Positions 28,305 through 40,462 of a DNA stretch of 42,865 nucleotides are shown here, one piece after another. Location of the stretch: NCBI GenBank assembly GCA_024640695.1, contig JAHEEM010000005.1, positions 1 through 42,865 of the forward strand, read 5' to 3'. The notes below the pieces were generated by a model. That model searched no databases. It had not been told where the DNA came from and saw nothing but the letters and a program-made list of their open reading frames with translations. The stretch comes from Rhodospirillaceae bacterium. GTDB taxonomy: Bacteria; Pseudomonadota; Gammaproteobacteria; Steroidobacterales; Rariloculaceae. How positions within the stretch are numbered: the stretch's first letter is position 1; every line of letters starts with the position of its first letter. Made by a program: the position numbers and the translations under genes.

Positions 28305-29888
28305 CTATCGCCCGCCTGCGGCGTGCTCACGCGTCGTATGGAAGCGTATCTCGGGCCAACGCTCCTCGGTCAGACGCAGGCTGACGAGACTCGGTGCCAA
28401 GTACACCAGCTGGCCCGCGTGATCCTCGGCAAGATTGGTCTTGAGCTTGTTCTTGAATTCGTCCAGCCGCTTCTTGTCTGGCGCATCGACCCATCTCGCC
28501 ACGGCGACGTTCACCCCCTCGAACTGACACTCAACCCCATACTCGTCACGCAGGCGAAATGTTGCGACGTCGAATTGCAGCGGCCCGACCGCACCGAGTA
28601 TCAGCTCGTTGCTTATGAGCGGCCGAAACAGCTGGGTCGCCCCCTCCTCGCATAGCTGATCGAGACCTTTACCAAGCGCTTTAAGGCGCAAAGGATCCTT
28701 GAGCATCGCGCGCCGAAAAAGCTCCGGCGCGAAATTCGGAATGCCCGTGAACACGAGCTCTTCGCCTTGTGAGAACGAATCGCCGATATTGATTGTGCCG
28801 TGGTTGTGCAGTCCGATGATGTCGCCGGCGTAGGCCTCCTCGACGTGTTGTCGGTCAGCGGCCATGAACGTAATCGCTTCGCCAACGCGCACCTCGCGTT
28901 TCAAGCGCGTGTGGTAAAGCCGCATCCCGGGCGAATAGCATCCCGAGCAGATCCGCATGAAGGCGATGCGGTCGCGATGGGAAGGATCCATGTTCGCCTG
29001 AATCTTGAACACGAATCCCGTGAGCGCCGACTCGGATGGATCGACGGTACGAGTCTGCGTCGCGCGCGGCTGCGGCGCTGGAGCATGCTCAACGAATGCA
29101 TCGAGCAACTCTCGGATTCCGAAGTTGTGTATTGCGGCGCCGAAAAAGACCGGCGTCTGCTTACCGCCGAGGTACCGTTGCACGTCGAAGTGCGGACTCG
29201 CGCCGCGGACGAGCTCGATCTCTTCCCGCAGAGAACTGACCATGCTGCCGAGTGCCTGCTCGGCTGCGTCGGAGTGAAGGCCGTCGATTTGAGTGGTCGC
29301 ATTAACTCGGCTCGAGTCGCCGCGTTCGTAGAGATAGATACGGTCAGCGTAGATATCGTACAGACCTCTGAACTCGCGCCCCATGCCGACCGGCCAGGTC
29401 ACGGGCGCACACTCGATTTTCAATATCGTCTCAATCTCGTCGAGTAGCTCGATGGGCTCACGGCCGTCGCGGTCGAGTTTGTTGATAAAGCTCATGATCG
29501 GTGTGTTTCTAAGCCGGCAGACCTCCATGAGCTTAATGGTTCGTTCTTCGACGCCCTTCGCCGCATCGATGACCATCAACGCACTGTCAACCGCAGTCAG
29601 TGTGCGGTAGGTGTCCTCGGAAAAATCCTCGTGACCCGGCGTATCGAGCAGATTGATGACTCGTTCCTTATACGGGAACTGCATGACCGAGGAGGTCACG
29701 GAAATGCCGCGCTCTTGCTCGAGCTGCATCCAATCTGAGGTCGCGTGACGGCGCGCCTTGCGCCCCTTCACTGCGCCCGCCATCTGTATCGCGCCGCCGT
29801 ACAGCAGCAGCTTCTCGGTCAGGGTGGTCTTACCGGCGTCCGGGTGAGAAATAATCGCGAAAGTGCGACGCTTCAGATGCTCTGACAT
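28305..29888 (-). CDS. prfC: Peptide chain release factor RF3
   Basis: [64 protein letters not shown]. Confidence 0.98.
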   Translation of the reverse strand: MSEHLKRRTFAIISHPDAGKTTLTEKLLLYGGAIQMAGAVKGRKARRHATSDWMQLEQERGISVTSSVMQFPYKERVINLLDTPGHEDFSEDTYRTLTAVDSALMVIDAAKGVEERTIKLMEVCRLRNTPIMSFINKLDRDGREPIELLDEIETILKIECAPVTWPVGMGREFRGLYDIYADRIYLYERGDSSRVNATTQIDGLHSDAAEQALGSMVSSLREEIELVRGASPHFDVQRYLGGKQTPVFFGAAIHNFGIRELLDAFVEHAPAPQPRATQTRTVDPSESALTGFVFKIQANMDPSHRDRIAFMRICSGCYSPGMRLYHTRLKREVRVGEAITFMAADRQHVEEAYAGDIIGLHNHGTINIGDSFSQGEELVFTGIPNFAPELFRRAMLKDPLRLKALGKGLDQLCEEGATQLFRPLISNELILGAVGPLQFDVATFRLRDEYGVECQFEGVNVAVARWVDAPDKKRLDEFKNKLKTNLAEDHAGQLVYLAPSLVSLRLTEERWPEIRFHTTREHAAGGR

Positions 29889-29912
29889 GCTAGAAAAGCT
29901 TGGAAGGAGAGG

Positions 29913-30386
29913 CTATTTGGCGTCGCTGAAGGTCGCGGCAAATATCACCGCGTCCTCGCGGCCGTGGTCGGCCTGATAATATGACGGTCGCCGTCCGATC
30001 AGCCTGAAGCCTAGAGACCGATAAAGCCCGATCGCAATTTTGTTCGACGGTCGGACTTCGAGAAACGCGGTCTCCACACCCATCTCCCTGGCACGCCCAA
30101 GGGCGTCGACGAGCAGTCGTCGGCCGAAGCCGAGCCGCTGACAACTTGGATGGATGCAAAGGTTGAGCAGATGCGCCTCGCCAGCCGCGATCGACATAAT
30201 GCAATAACCGCTGATATTTCCCGACGCATCGAGCACGAGACTCTGATAACCGGCCAACAAACAGTCACGAAAGATTCCGAGCGTCCAGGGAAACTGGTAG
30301 CTCGCGATCTCGACCTCCGCGACCGCCTGCAGATCGGCCGGCCGCATGGTTCGAACTTGAATATACGGTCGGACGGCAGCGCTCAT
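29913..30386 (-). CDS. rimI: Ribosomal protein S18 alanine N-acetyltransferase RimI
   Basis: GNAT fold LLNLCIHPSCQRLGFGRRLLVDALGRAREMGVETAFLEVRPSNKIAIGLYRSLGF; ATG 30386 overlaps the udg stop (ATGA). Confidence 0.92.
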   Translation of the reverse strand: MSAAVRPYIQVRTMRPADLQAVAEVEIASYQFPWTLGIFRDCLLAGYQSLVLDASGNISGYCIMSIAAGEAHLLNLCIHPSCQRLGFGRRLLVDALGRAREMGVETAFLEVRPSNKIAIGLYRSLGFRLIGRRPSYYQADHGREDAVIFAATFSDAK

Positions 30387-31126
30387 GACGTATCTCGCAG
30401 TAACTGGCGTACGAGCACGAGGTCTTCCCACGCCTTCGCTTTGGCGCGCGGACTTCGCAGCAGGTAAGCAGGATGGTAGCTTGCAACCAACGGAATTCCC
30501 GGGTTTCCGTAGCTGTGAATAGTGGCTCGGAGCCTACCGATGGGCTCATCGGACTGCAATAGCCACTGCGCTGCAATGCGACCGACGGCCAAGATCGCTT
30601 TAGGCCGAATCAAAGCAATTTGGCGCTCCAGATACGGCGTGCAGGCCTCTGCTTCCTCGGGTTTGGGATCACGGTTGCTGGGCGGACGGCACTTCAAAAT
30701 ATTCGCTATGTAAACATCCTCGCGGGTTAGCCGGATCGCCGCGAGCATCGCGTTGAGTAACTGCCCGGCCCGTCCAACGAATGGCTCACCCTGTCGGTCC
30801 TCATCGGCCCCGGGAGCCTCGCCGATGACGAGCAGTTCGGCGCTGCGATCACCGACACCAAATACCGTACGCGTGCGGCCACGGTGCAGCGCACACAGCT
30901 TACAACCCTGAACTGCGTCGGCCAGATCCTCCCAGGTCGCCGCCTCGGTCGCATGCTTAGGCTCGTCACCGTCTTCGCCGGCCTCGATCGGGGCCGCAGC
31001 ACCCGAGCCGCTGCTGTCGCGCAATACCCAAACGGGAATGCCGAGAGCGGCAAGATACTCTGTGCGCAATTTGTTCAGACCTCGCCTTTCTTCAGGCGCT
31101 TGAGCATGAACCGGCGTTGGCGCCAT
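30383..31126 (-). CDS. Uracil-DNA glycosylase, family 4 (4Fe-4S)
   Basis: [55 protein letters not shown]...[24 protein letters not shown]. True start uncertain; may be near 31072. Confidence 0.92.
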   Translation of the reverse strand: MAPTPVHAQAPEERRGLNKLRTEYLAALGIPVWVLRDSSGSGAAAPIEAGEDGDEPKHATEAATWEDLADAVQGCKLCALHRGRTRTVFGVGDRSAELLVIGEAPGADEDRQGEPFVGRAGQLLNAMLAAIRLTREDVYIANILKCRPPSNRDPKPEEAEACTPYLERQIALIRPKAILAVGRIAAQWLLQSDEPIGRLRATIHSYGNPGIPLVASYHPAYLLRSPRAKAKAWEDLVLVRQLLRDTS

Positions 31127-31851
31127 ATCCAGTACAGCGGCGCGGAAGTCGCGTAAACGAAGAACAATGCGAATAGAACCAATGGCGGGTTCAACGAAAC
31201 CACGATCAGCACTAATGGAATGATCAGCAGATTTGCGAATCTGACACGGCTACTAAGGTTAAAATCCTTGAAGCTCTGGTAACGAAAGTTCGACATCATC
31301 GCCAGGCCCGTCAAGGCCGTGATGCTGATTCCTGCGATGAGCGCGACTGTGCCCTGTATCTGGTACTCGATGCTGATCCACACCATCGCGGCGATGCCGG
31401 AGGCCGCAGGTGGGCTCGGCAGTCCCTGAAAATAATGCTTGTCATCGACTGCAAGACTCGTGTTGAAACGCGCCAGACGGAACGCTGCCGCCACGGTGTA
31501 CAAAAACGCCGCCAGCCAACCCAGCCGGCCCCATAGCGGACCGTACTCGGAGAAACGCTCGACGCCCCATTGGTAAGTCACGATAGCCGGCGCGAGACCG
31601 AACGAGACCATATCTGCCAAGCTATCGTACTCTTTGCCGAAATCGCTCTCGGTGCTGGTCATACGCGCAACGCGCCCATCGAGACCGTCGAGGAACATTG
31701 CCACATAGATGGCCCAGGCCGCGGCGAGGAAGTTGCCGTCAATGGCCGCGACTATAGAATAGAACCCGGTGAACAGCGCACCAGTGGTCAACAGATTCGG
31801 CAGCAGGTAGATTCCCCGCCGGGGTGGCTTTTTGGGTGAGCTTTCGGACAT
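31075..31851 (-). CDS. pssA: CDP-diacylglycerol-serine O-phosphatidyltransferase
   Basis: RGIYLLPNLLTTGALFTGFYSI...DGLDGRVARMTSTESDFGKEYDSLADMVSFG (CDP-alcohol phosphotransferase motif). Start ATG 31851. Confidence 0.95.
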   Translation of the reverse strand: MSESSPKKPPRRGIYLLPNLLTTGALFTGFYSIVAAIDGNFLAAAWAIYVAMFLDGLDGRVARMTSTESDFGKEYDSLADMVSFGLAPAIVTYQWGVERFSEYGPLWGRLGWLAAFLYTVAAAFRLARFNTSLAVDDKHYFQGLPSPPAASGIAAMVWISIEYQIQGTVALIAGISITALTGLAMMSNFRYQSFKDFNLSSRVRFANLLIIPLVLIVVSLNPPLVLFALFFVYATSAPLYWIWRQRRFMLKRLKKGEV

Positions 31852-31948
31852 GGTCTTTGGGCCGTGAGCTACGCTGGGGCACTCATGCTGCTGCAATTAG
31901 GCTATCGAAGCAATGCTTTCTGCCCTGGGTTTTGCGAGACTACGCACC

Positions 31949-33643
31949 ATGCGACTGAGCAATTTACCTTTCAATACCTTCAAGGAGGCTCCGACCGATG
32001 CCGAGGTCGTCAGCCACCAACTAATGCTGCGCGCCGGGCTCATTCGACGCCTAGCTTCCGGGCTGTATACCTGGCTGCCGATGGGCCTGCGCGCGCTTCA
32101 GAAAGTGCAAGCCATCATTCGCGAGGAAATGAACCGAGCCGGCGCGCTAGAGCTGCTGATGCCGGTCGTCCAGCCCGCGGAACTCTGGGAAATATCGGGC
32201 CGTTGGGATCAGTTTGGCCCCGAACTCCTTAGGCTCAAGGATCGCCACGACAGGCTGTTCTGTCTTGGGCCGACCCACGAGGAGGTAATCACCGATATCG
32301 CCCGAACGGAGCTCAAGAGCTATCGCCAACTCCCCGTCAACTACTACCAGATTCAAACCAAATTTCGCGACGAGATACGGCCACGCTTCGGCGTGATGAG
32401 GGCGCGCGAGTTCACCATGAAGGACGCCTACTCCTTCCATCTCGACGAGGACTCTCTGCAGGAAGGCTATCTTTCGATGCGAGCAGCCTATGCACAAATC
32501 TTCACGCGGCTGCAGCTGAACTTCAGGATAGTCCAGGCCGATCCGGGTGCGATCGGCGGCAACCGCTCGGAGGAGTTTCATGTGCTCGCAGACTCGGGAG
32601 AGGACGCGATCGCCTACTGCGAAGCCGATGGCTTTGCCGCGAATGTGGAGACCGTCGCCCTGACTTCGCCCGCGGGACCGAGGTCGGCACCGACCGAGGC
32701 CTGCGAGCTCGTCACTACACCGGACGTGCGCAGCATTGAGGAGCTCAGTGCCTTTTTTGGCGTGGCGTCTTCGCGCTGCCTGAAAATGCTCCTCGTGGCC
32801 GGCAGCGAGGTACCTGCAGTCGGCTTGCTGCTCCGCGGCGATGACGAGCTCAACCGGCTCAAGGCAGAAGCGCTGCCGGAGGTCAGCCGCCCCCTGCGCA
32901 TGCTCGGCGCCGAGCAGGTCCGCGCGGCCACAGGCTGCGAGCCTGGCTTCGCAGGGCCCATGGGCGTGGATCTGCCGCTGATCGCCGATCGGGATGCGCT
33001 GGCACTGTCCGACTTCATCTGCGGCGCGAACCGCAAGGATCACCATTTCCGCGGCGTGAACTGGGAGCGAGATGCACCGTTGCCACATACCGCAGACCTG
33101 CGCAACGCACGCACCGGCGATCCTAGCCCGTCCGGCGGCGGTGCGCTCAGCATTGCCCGAGGCATTGAAGTCGGTCACATCTTTCAGCTCGGAAGCAAAT
33201 ATAGTGATGCGATGGACGCTACCGTGTTAGATAAGGACGGTAAGAGCTGCGCGATGCAGATGGGATGCTATGGCATCGGGGTGACTCGGGTTGTCGCGGC
33301 AGCCATCGAGCAGAATCATGATGAGCGCGGCATCATCTGGCCCGACGCCATCGCGCCATTCGACGTCGTTTTGATTCCAATCAATCTCGACAAGTCTTAT
33401 CGCGTCAAAGAAGCCGCTGACCGGCTCTACGACGACCTGCGTGCGGCCGGCCTGGAGGTTCTCCTCGATGACCGTGCGCAACGTCCCGGCTTTAAGTTCG
33501 CTGATGCCGACCTGCTGGGCATCCCGCATCGAGTCGTCATTGCCGAGAAGGCTTGGGACCAGGGTCAGGTGGAATACAAGCGACGCACCGAACCCGAGCC
33601 GCAGCTGATCACCGTTGCGCAACTGATGCAGCGGCTCGCCTAG
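31949..33643 (+). CDS. proS: Prolyl-tRNA synthetase (bacterial type with INS domain)
   Basis: [50 protein letters not shown]...[10 protein letters not shown]...[25 protein letters not shown]. Confidence 0.98.
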   Translation: MRLSNLPFNTFKEAPTDAEVVSHQLMLRAGLIRRLASGLYTWLPMGLRALQKVQAIIREEMNRAGALELLMPVVQPAELWEISGRWDQFGPELLRLKDRHDRLFCLGPTHEEVITDIARTELKSYRQLPVNYYQIQTKFRDEIRPRFGVMRAREFTMKDAYSFHLDEDSLQEGYLSMRAAYAQIFTRLQLNFRIVQADPGAIGGNRSEEFHVLADSGEDAIAYCEADGFAANVETVALTSPAGPRSAPTEACELVTTPDVRSIEELSAFFGVASSRCLKMLLVAGSEVPAVGLLLRGDDELNRLKAEALPEVSRPLRMLGAEQVRAATGCEPGFAGPMGVDLPLIADRDALALSDFICGANRKDHHFRGVNWERDAPLPHTADLRNARTGDPSPSGGGALSIARGIEVGHIFQLGSKYSDAMDATVLDKDGKSCAMQMGCYGIGVTRVVAAAIEQNHDERGIIWPDAIAPFDVVLIPINLDKSYRVKEAADRLYDDLRAAGLEVLLDDRAQRPGFKFADADLLGIPHRVVIAEKAWDQGQVEYKRRTEPEPQLITVAQLMQRLA

Positions 33644-34264
33644 ATGGGAGCCACCGCCGAACGCAGCCGGTCGCGATGGCTCGCGAGTAACCTCGCCATC
33701 GTCACTCTAGCGTTCAGTCATGCGGCATGGAGCCAAGGATCTGTGCCGTTCGACGCGCGATCTGGCGCCGATTCGCGCTTGCGCGAGATATTGATTGGGG
33801 CCGTCGAAGACGCGTCGAGCTTCGAAGATCGGTTCGCCGCCGAGGTCTGGCTCAGCGATATGTCACGGCGACTCTCCCGACAGGTACCTGATCTCAATGA
33901 ACGGCTCGAGATTCTCAAGATCGTGCACCACGAGGCCACCCGGAGCGAAGTCGCGCCGGAGCTCGTGCTCGCAGTGATCGATATCGAAAGCAGCTTCGAC
34001 CGCTACGCGATCTCCTCGGCGAGCGCGCTCGGCCTGATGCAGATCATGCCTTTCTGGGTCAAAGAGGTCGGCCGCGACGACAAGAACGCCCTGTTCGATA
34101 TCCGATTCAATATTCTCTTGGGCTGCCAAATACTGAAGTACTACCTCGATATGGAGAACGGTGACCTCGTCGGGGGGCTGGGGCGCTATAACGGTAGCTT
34201 CGGTCGGCGCGCTTACGCGGACCGTGTCATCGAGCGCTTGCGCACCAAGTGGTTCAAATCGTAA
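33644..34264 (+). CDS. Lytic murein transglycosylase (SLT domain)
   Basis: ELVLAVIDIESSFDRYAISSASALGLMQIMPFW...GGLGRYNGSFGRRAYADRV. Confidence 0.9.
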   Translation: MGATAERSRSRWLASNLAIVTLAFSHAAWSQGSVPFDARSGADSRLREILIGAVEDASSFEDRFAAEVWLSDMSRRLSRQVPDLNERLEILKIVHHEATRSEVAPELVLAVIDIESSFDRYAISSASALGLMQIMPFWVKEVGRDDKNALFDIRFNILLGCQILKYYLDMENGDLVGGLGRYNGSFGRRAYADRVIERLRTKWFKS

Positions 34265-34286
34265 CGAGCCGCCCTTCGGCAAGATC

Positions 34287-34568
34287 TCAAGCCACATCGA
34301 AGCCCGGTTGCACAGCCTGCTCATGCGCCTCGACCGTCACGCTATCGACACGAGCAGCCGGCGAACCCTCCCAGAGCCAACTACAAAACTCCGCGACGGC
34401 TTCGGCCGCACCGGTCACCACGATCTCGACGCGTCCGTCGCTCAGATTGCGCGCCCATCCATCGAGCGAAAGCTGCGCGGCCCGGTTCTGAGCCGACGCG
34501 CGATACCACACGCCCTGCACGTGTCCGGCGACCAAGCAACGTACGGCTCGTGGATCGGAAGAGCCCAA
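34287..34568 (-). CDS. Acylphosphatase
   Basis: VRCLVAGHVQGVWYRASAQNRAAQLSLDGWARNLSDGRVEIVVTGAAEAVAEFCSWLWEGSPAARVDSV; TTG start at 34568 two nt after the stop of the upstream gene. Confidence 0.92.
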   Translation of the reverse strand: MGSSDPRAVRCLVAGHVQGVWYRASAQNRAAQLSLDGWARNLSDGRVEIVVTGAAEAVAEFCSWLWEGSPAARVDSVTVEAHEQAVQPGFDVA

Positions 34569-34569
34569 G

Positions 34570-34887
34570 TCAGGGAGTATCGACGGTCTGCTGGGCTGCC
34601 TGGCTCGCCTGCAGCGCATACACGGCGCGGGTCTTGGCTCGAATCGCATCGCTGCGCGCAAGTCCATAATTTCCCGCGCGAATTCGCTCTTCCGCCTGCA
34701 GCAGGTAGCGCCTCGCCTCGCCGAGCGTCTGCGGTGCCAGCTCATCGGCCCGGGCTTCCTCGGCAGCAGTAATCGCCTGGCGCGCATCACTCATCTCCTG
34801 CACCGGCGGCGAGGTTGTCGCGCACCCGGCAAGCCAAACGCCGAGCACGAATAACGCCACAGGAGAGGTGACTCGTCTTGATATCAT
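34570..34887 (-). CDS. DUF4398-like lipoprotein
   Basis: Lipobox LAGC; MSDARQAITAAEEARADELAPQTLGEARRYLLQAEERIRAGNYGLARSDAIRAKTRAVYAL. Confidence 0.8.
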   Translation of the reverse strand: MISRRVTSPVALFVLGVWLAGCATTSPPVQEMSDARQAITAAEEARADELAPQTLGEARRYLLQAEERIRAGNYGLARSDAIRAKTRAVYALQASQAAQQTVDTP

Positions 34888-35036
34888 TCTTATGCTTACT
34901 CGCGAATACCCCAGGAAAGCTAGCAGGGGCGTCTCATGGCCGTCAAGCGGCGGGACTTTCCCCCGCCCAGACCGCCGGCCGCAGCGCATGCGCCCGCTGC
35001 CGCCCGCCGATACGCGGCGCGTTGGATAATTTTTTA

Positions 35037-35050
35037 TTGACTTTAATCAA
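35037..35050. promoter_or_regulatory. FNR/Anr-like box TTGAC-TTTA-ATCAA
   Basis: 9 of 10 specified bases of TTGAT-N4-ATCAA; 10 bp upstream of the arsC ATG. Confidence 0.5.
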
Positions 35051-35060
35051 GGTATTACAA

Positions 35061-35998
<938 letters not shown>

Positions 35999-36023
35999 GA
36001 CCGACCATGAGCTCACAATTCAA

Positions 36024-36368
36024 ATGTCAGCCGCGCTAGTCGCCTGCCACATCGGCGTCGTAGGCGGTGTCTTATGGCTGGCGCTGACGTTCGGCCTCGG
36101 GCCCGTAGGCGCTGGTGCAGCGCTACTTCTAGGCGCCACCCCGCTGTTGCTGGGCGTCAGAGGGCTACGCGTCGCATCACGGTATACGCGGCAATGGACG
36201 GCAATAGTGATGGTGTTCTATATCGGCCTCGGCCTGGCCGAGACGATCGCCTCGCAAGGTCGGTCGTTGCCCGCTATCGTGCTGCTATTTGCCAGCGCAG
36301 CAGAGCTCACGCTGCTGCTTAACCTGCTCAGATCCGCTTCGCCAGCGCCTCGCGGATCAGAGGAATAG
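36024..36368 (+). CDS. DUF2069 membrane protein
   Basis: Three to four TM helices; located after wrbA and opposite hda, as is common for DUF2069. Confidence 0.75.
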   Translation: MSAALVACHIGVVGGVLWLALTFGLGPVGAGAALLLGATPLLLGVRGLRVASRYTRQWTAIVMVFYIGLGLAETIASQGRSLPAIVLLFASAAELTLLLNLLRSASPAPRGSEE

Positions 36369-37020
36369 TGACCTTCCGCTGCGCCGCGAGCGACGCCCGG
36401 TCGAGCGTCTCGAGCCAGTCGCACAAGCCGGCCATGTCACGCTGAACGCGCGCGATGAGGTATTTCGCCGCCGCTTCGTTGAGATCGAGGCCGCGGGCAC
36501 CAGCCTGCAGCTTGAGCCCTGCAGCCAGATCCTCATCAGACAGCGGCGAGAGCTGATAGACAGTTGCCGCCGCGGCCCGCGAAGCGAGATCCGCAAGACA
36601 AAATGGCGTCGCCGCTGGCGGCTGGGACGCGCTAAGCAGCAACCGGCCGCCCTCGGCTGCAACAGCATTGAACAGATTGAAAAGGGCGCGATTCCAGGCG
36701 GCCGAATGCGCCACCTCGTCGATGTCATCGATGGCCACGAGATCCACGCTCTCAAGGCCGTCGAGCAGGCCGGGGTCGAGGCGCGCGAACTCGGCGAGCG
36801 GCACGTAAATTGCGCCGCGCTCCGGTTCTGCGGCGCAGGCGGCCTGAAGCAGATGGCTCTTACCCAATCCGCAGGCGCCCCAGAGCCAGATCGACTCATG
36901 GCTGTCCCGCCCGTAGTCGGTCCGCAGATGCAGCACCATGGTCTCGTTCGCGCCGCTGGCGAAGGTCTCGAACCGTGCGTGCGGCGCTAACGCCAGTGGC
37001 AGAGGCAGCTGGCTGCTCAC
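36328..37020 (-). CDS. hda: DnaA regulatory inactivator Hda
   Basis: QLPLPLALAPHARFETFASGANETMVLHL...IWLWGACGLGKSHLLQAACA...LVAIDDIDEVAHSAAWNRALFNLFNAV; GTG start at 37020. Confidence 0.93.
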   Translation of the reverse strand: MSSQLPLPLALAPHARFETFASGANETMVLHLRTDYGRDSHESIWLWGACGLGKSHLLQAACAAEPERGAIYVPLAEFARLDPGLLDGLESVDLVAIDDIDEVAHSAAWNRALFNLFNAVAAEGGRLLLSASQPPAATPFCLADLASRAAAATVYQLSPLSDEDLAAGLKLQAGARGLDLNEAAAKYLIARVQRDMAGLCDWLETLDRASLAAQRKVTIPLIREALAKRI

Positions 37021-37039
37021 GGTGGGCCGAGTCCGACGG

Positions 37040-37606
37040 TCATTGAGAACCGGGATGGGTCTTGCGCCACGCACGCTTGCTCCAGCCAACGACATAGTTC
37101 AGGCCGCTAGTCAGGCTCGTGAACAGCACTGCGGCCCCGAGCACGTTCAACACAGACATTGGCGGCCAACTCAACGCTGCGCCAGTCAGCACACAGAAAA
37201 CGAATAACAGCTGGCATGCCGTGTTGAGCTTGCTAATTATGGTCGGCTCACCTTCAACCGGAGCAATCAACCACTGATAAAAGGCCGCGCCGCCGATGAT
37301 GACGACATCGCGCAGCACGACCACGACCGTCACGAAGACCGGCACCAGCCCTTCGTAGGCCAAGGTCACAAAGACGCTGATGATCAGCAGCTTGTCTGCC
37401 GCGGGATCCAGCAAGCTACCGAGCGGCGTACGCCAGCCATAGGTGCGGGCAAGAAACCCATCGACCACGTCGGACCCCCCCGCGACCACGATCAGGGCCA
37501 GCGCCTCCAGATAGCGACCCTCGAGCGTCATCAACACGATCGGACCAACGAGTAGAACTCGCACGACGCAGATCGCATTCGGCAACCACTTCCAGGTCAT
37601 CGCCAA
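37040..37606 (-). CDS. CDP-alcohol phosphatidyltransferase (PgsA-like)
   Basis: DVVDGFLARTYGWRTPLGSLLDPAADK matches DG-x2-AR-x8-G-x3-D-x3-D; multiple TM helices. Confidence 0.9.
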   Translation of the reverse strand: MAMTWKWLPNAICVVRVLLVGPIVLMTLEGRYLEALALIVVAGGSDVVDGFLARTYGWRTPLGSLLDPAADKLLIISVFVTLAYEGLVPVFVTVVVVLRDVVIIGGAAFYQWLIAPVEGEPTIISKLNTACQLLFVFCVLTGAALSWPPMSVLNVLGAAVLFTSLTSGLNYVVGWSKRAWRKTHPGSQ

Positions 37607-37614
37607 GATAATCC

Positions 37615-38700
37615 TCAGGGGTCGAGCGTGAACGTCAGCGTATCAGTGCCCGCAGCAGGTCGGAGCAAACCACCGAGCCCGAGGATGCGGCGCAGCCCAG
37701 CCTCACCGCCTCGGGCCGCAACGCGGAGTTGCAGCGCCCCGTCGGCTAAGCCCTCGGGCATCACCGATCCGAGCATGCTCAGGGACTCCATGTAGCGCAT
37801 CACGCGGCCATAGTCCTCGAGCGTGCGCACGCCGGTTATTGTAACGACAGTCGCACTGGCGCGGCCGATCGTGCTGAACTCTGCAGCATAGAGATCTGCA
37901 AGCGCATCCAGACCCTCTCGCAAGGACTGTCCCGGTAAACCAAGCTCGCGCCCACCCTTGATCAGCGTCCAGCGCGCGACGGGGCCGAACCCAGTTAAGC
38001 GTACCTGACCGATCAGGATATCGTCGGCTGCATAGCGCTCCGAAGCGCGCTCGACCCGATCCCGGAAGCCCCCCCAAACGTCGGCGAAACTCAACGTCGC
38101 CATGTCCTCGATGTCCAGCAGCGGCAGGGTCAATAACAAGCCCCGCTCGTCTGCTACGGTCGCAAGCTCGGAGCGTAGCGCGGCGAGCGTGCGCAGGAGC
38201 TCCGACTCGGGCGCGCCGGCTCGCGCCTCCGCCGACAGCAACTCGCGCTGTCCGAGGCCAGCGTCCACGCCCAGCCACACCAGCGTCAAGGGCCGCTCCG
38301 CGCCCCACACGGGCTGTTCGAGCCTGACAAGAGCACTTTCGACATTGCTGGCATTGAACCGGACAATCAGGTTGTCGCGATCGAGGGTTCCGATCTGCTC
38401 CAAGAACTCACGGGCGTTCTCCAGCATCCCTCCCAGAGCCGGCTCGAACGCCGCATCTCGCCTGCCGGTAACGCGTGTCAGCAGCTGGCCCATCGCAAAT
38501 CGCAGCGTCTCATCCTGCGTTCGCGCGGGACCCTGCGACGGCGCTGCAGCCTCACGCGGCACAACGATCGCGTACAGATCGGGAAACGTCGCAGCCGGCA
38601 CATTGCTCGCGAGCAGGATCACGGCGATGGCCAGCAGGCCCTTGAGGGCTCCGAGCTCCAAACGGCTCAGCGAGAAGCGTCTTGTGTCGGCTGGCGTCAT
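37615..38700 (-). CDS. DUF2066 domain protein
   Basis: Signal-peptide-like N-terminus; position between pgsA-like gene and divergent purM; DUF2066-type sequence (ALRFAMGQLLTRVTGRRDA-like). Confidence 0.78.
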   Translation of the reverse strand: MTPADTRRFSLSRLELGALKGLLAIAVILLASNVPAATFPDLYAIVVPREAAAPSQGPARTQDETLRFAMGQLLTRVTGRRDAAFEPALGGMLENAREFLEQIGTLDRDNLIVRFNASNVESALVRLEQPVWGAERPLTLVWLGVDAGLGQRELLSAEARAGAPESELLRTLAALRSELATVADERGLLLTLPLLDIEDMATLSFADVWGGFRDRVERASERYAADDILIGQVRLTGFGPVARWTLIKGGRELGLPGQSLREGLDALADLYAAEFSTIGRASATVVTITGVRTLEDYGRVMRYMESLSMLGSVMPEGLADGALQLRVAARGGEAGLRRILGLGGLLRPAAGTDTLTFTLDP

Positions 38701-38728
38701 GACTGTCCAGGGGTGATGCAGCTGGCTT

Positions 38729-38734
38729 ATTATA
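38729..38734 (-). promoter_or_regulatory. Consensus -10 element TATAAT for the DUF2066/pgsA-like/hda unit
   Basis: Perfect TATAAT on minus strand 29 bp upstream of the DUF2066 ATG; no good -35. Confidence 0.35.
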
Positions 38735-38775
38735 CGAGTTAGCCGGCACCTCGGCTGCCTGCAGGATTAAACCGA

Positions 38776-39807
38776 ATGACCGCCTCTACTCCACTGACCT
38801 ATAAGGCCTCCGGCGTCGATATCGACGCCGGCGATGCGCTCGTCGAGCGAATCCGACCCGCAGTAGCTCGGACTATGCGGCCCGAGGTACTCGGTGGTCT
38901 CGGCGGGTTTGGAGGGCTATTTCAGCTCGCGAGCGACCGCTACGCTAAGCCCGTGCTCGTAGCCGGCACAGACGGTGTCGGAACGAAAGCGAAGCTGGCG
39001 ATCGATTACGATGCCCACGACAACATCGGTATCGATCTCGTTGCGATGTGCGTCAATGACGTCATCGTCCAGGGCGCCGAGCCACTGTTTTTTCTCGACT
39101 ATTACGCTACGCCGCGACTCAATGTGAATGTCGCAGCCAGGGTGATTGGAGGCATCGCCAGAGGTTGCGAGCTCGCAGGGGCCGCCTTGCTCGGCGGCGA
39201 AACGGCAGAGCACCCAGGCTCAGAAGCGGCAGACGAGTATGATCTCGCCGGATTCTGCGTCGGCGTTGTCGATCGCGAGCGATTGATCGACGGCAGCAAG
39301 ATCGAGGCTGGTGATTCCGTCATCGGCATCGCTTCTTCCGGCGCGCATTCGAACGGCTACTCGCTCATTCGAAAAGTCTTGGAGCAAACGGCCGATGCAG
39401 AAGCGATCGAGCTCGACGGTACATCGCTCATCGGAGCCTTGCTCGAGCCGACCCGCATCTATGCGCGTGCCGTCCTGGCGCTCATCGAGTCGACGCAAAT
39501 CAAAGGACTGTGCCATATCACCGGCGGAGGGCTACTGGAAAACATTCCGCGCGTGCTGCCCGATAGTCTCGGAGTGCACCTCAAACGCAGCGCGTGGCCG
39601 CAGCCAGCCGTGTTCGATTGGCTCGCGGCGAGTGGAATCGCCGAGCGCGAAATGCTGCGGACGTTCAACTGCGGGCTCGGCATGATTGCCGTAGTTGCGC
39701 CGGACTCCGTGGCTGCGGCCATCGCCTGCCTCGAGGCAAACGGTGAGCGCGCCTGGCTGGTCGGTGACGTCATTGCCGATACCAAGCGATCGGTCAGCAT
39801 CGATTGA
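38776..39807 (+). CDS. purM: Phosphoribosylformylglycinamidine cyclo-ligase
   Basis: [20 protein letters not shown]...[16 protein letters not shown]...[25 protein letters not shown]. Confidence 0.98.
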   Translation: MTASTPLTYKASGVDIDAGDALVERIRPAVARTMRPEVLGGLGGFGGLFQLASDRYAKPVLVAGTDGVGTKAKLAIDYDAHDNIGIDLVAMCVNDVIVQGAEPLFFLDYYATPRLNVNVAARVIGGIARGCELAGAALLGGETAEHPGSEAADEYDLAGFCVGVVDRERLIDGSKIEAGDSVIGIASSGAHSNGYSLIRKVLEQTADAEAIELDGTSLIGALLEPTRIYARAVLALIESTQIKGLCHITGGGLLENIPRVLPDSLGVHLKRSAWPQPAVFDWLAASGIAEREMLRTFNCGLGMIAVVAPDSVAAAIACLEANGERAWLVGDVIADTKRSVSID

Positions 39808-40460
39808 GCACTGACCCACCGTTGCCGGTCGTCGTCCTGATTTCAGGCGAAGGCACTAACTTACAAGCGCTGATCGATGCGATCCAGAACGATCTGGCAA
39901 ACTACGCAATCGTAGCCGTGTTCAGCGACCGCGCCGATGCCCGCGGCCTGGAGCGCGCCCGCAAAGCAGGCATTCCAGCACACCATGTAGACCCGAGCAG
40001 CTACTCGAGCAGAGAAACTTTCGACCAGGCCCTGGCCGATGCGATCTACCAATATGAGCCCGGTTTGCTCGTGCTCGCAGGTTTCATGCGAATTCTGAGT
40101 CCAGGTTTCGTGGCGCGGTTCGCGGATCGCATCCTGAACATCCACCCATCCTTGCTGCCGAAGTTCAAAGGTCTCCGCACCCATCAGCGAGCGCTCGCCG
40201 CCGCGGAGACCGAGCATGGAGCGACTGTGCACTTCGTCACCGCTGAGCTCGACGGCGGACCCGCCGTCATTCAATATCGAATCCGCGTCGGCGAGACCGA
40301 AACAGAAGACTCCCTTTCAGCCCGCGTTCATCAAGGCGAGTACATCATATTGCCTCGTGCCGTGGGCCTGTTTGCCGAAGGCCGCCTGCGGCTGGAATCC
40401 GGGCGCGCAATCCTCGACGGCGAAGCGTTGCAAGCGCCCGCGCGAGTTAATGGCGAATAA
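39804..40460 (+). CDS. purN: Phosphoribosylglycinamide formyltransferase
   Basis: [18 protein letters not shown]...[22 protein letters not shown]...[27 protein letters not shown] start overlapping the purM stop. Confidence 0.97.
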   Translation: MSTDPPLPVVVLISGEGTNLQALIDAIQNDLANYAIVAVFSDRADARGLERARKAGIPAHHVDPSSYSSRETFDQALADAIYQYEPGLLVLAGFMRILSPGFVARFADRILNIHPSLLPKFKGLRTHQRALAAAETEHGATVHFVTAELDGGPAVIQYRIRVGETETEDSLSARVHQGEYIILPRAVGLFAEGRLRLESGRAILDGEALQAPARVNGE

Positions 40461-40462
40461 CT

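Noticed and set aside
28800-29447. 215-aa ORF antisense to prfC
   Set aside because: Shadow ORF of a well-identified gene; no domain or ribosome-binding site.
32147-33178. 343-aa ORF antisense to proS
   Set aside because: Fully inside proS, His/Arg/Ala-rich low-information translation typical of stop-poor antisense frames in GC-rich DNA; no recognisable domain.
38810-38831. 22-bp perfect palindrome CCGGCGTCGATATCGACGCCGG at the start of purM
   Set aside because: It encodes the conserved PurM motif [20 protein letters not shown] codons are inherently self-complementary, so coding constraint explains it.
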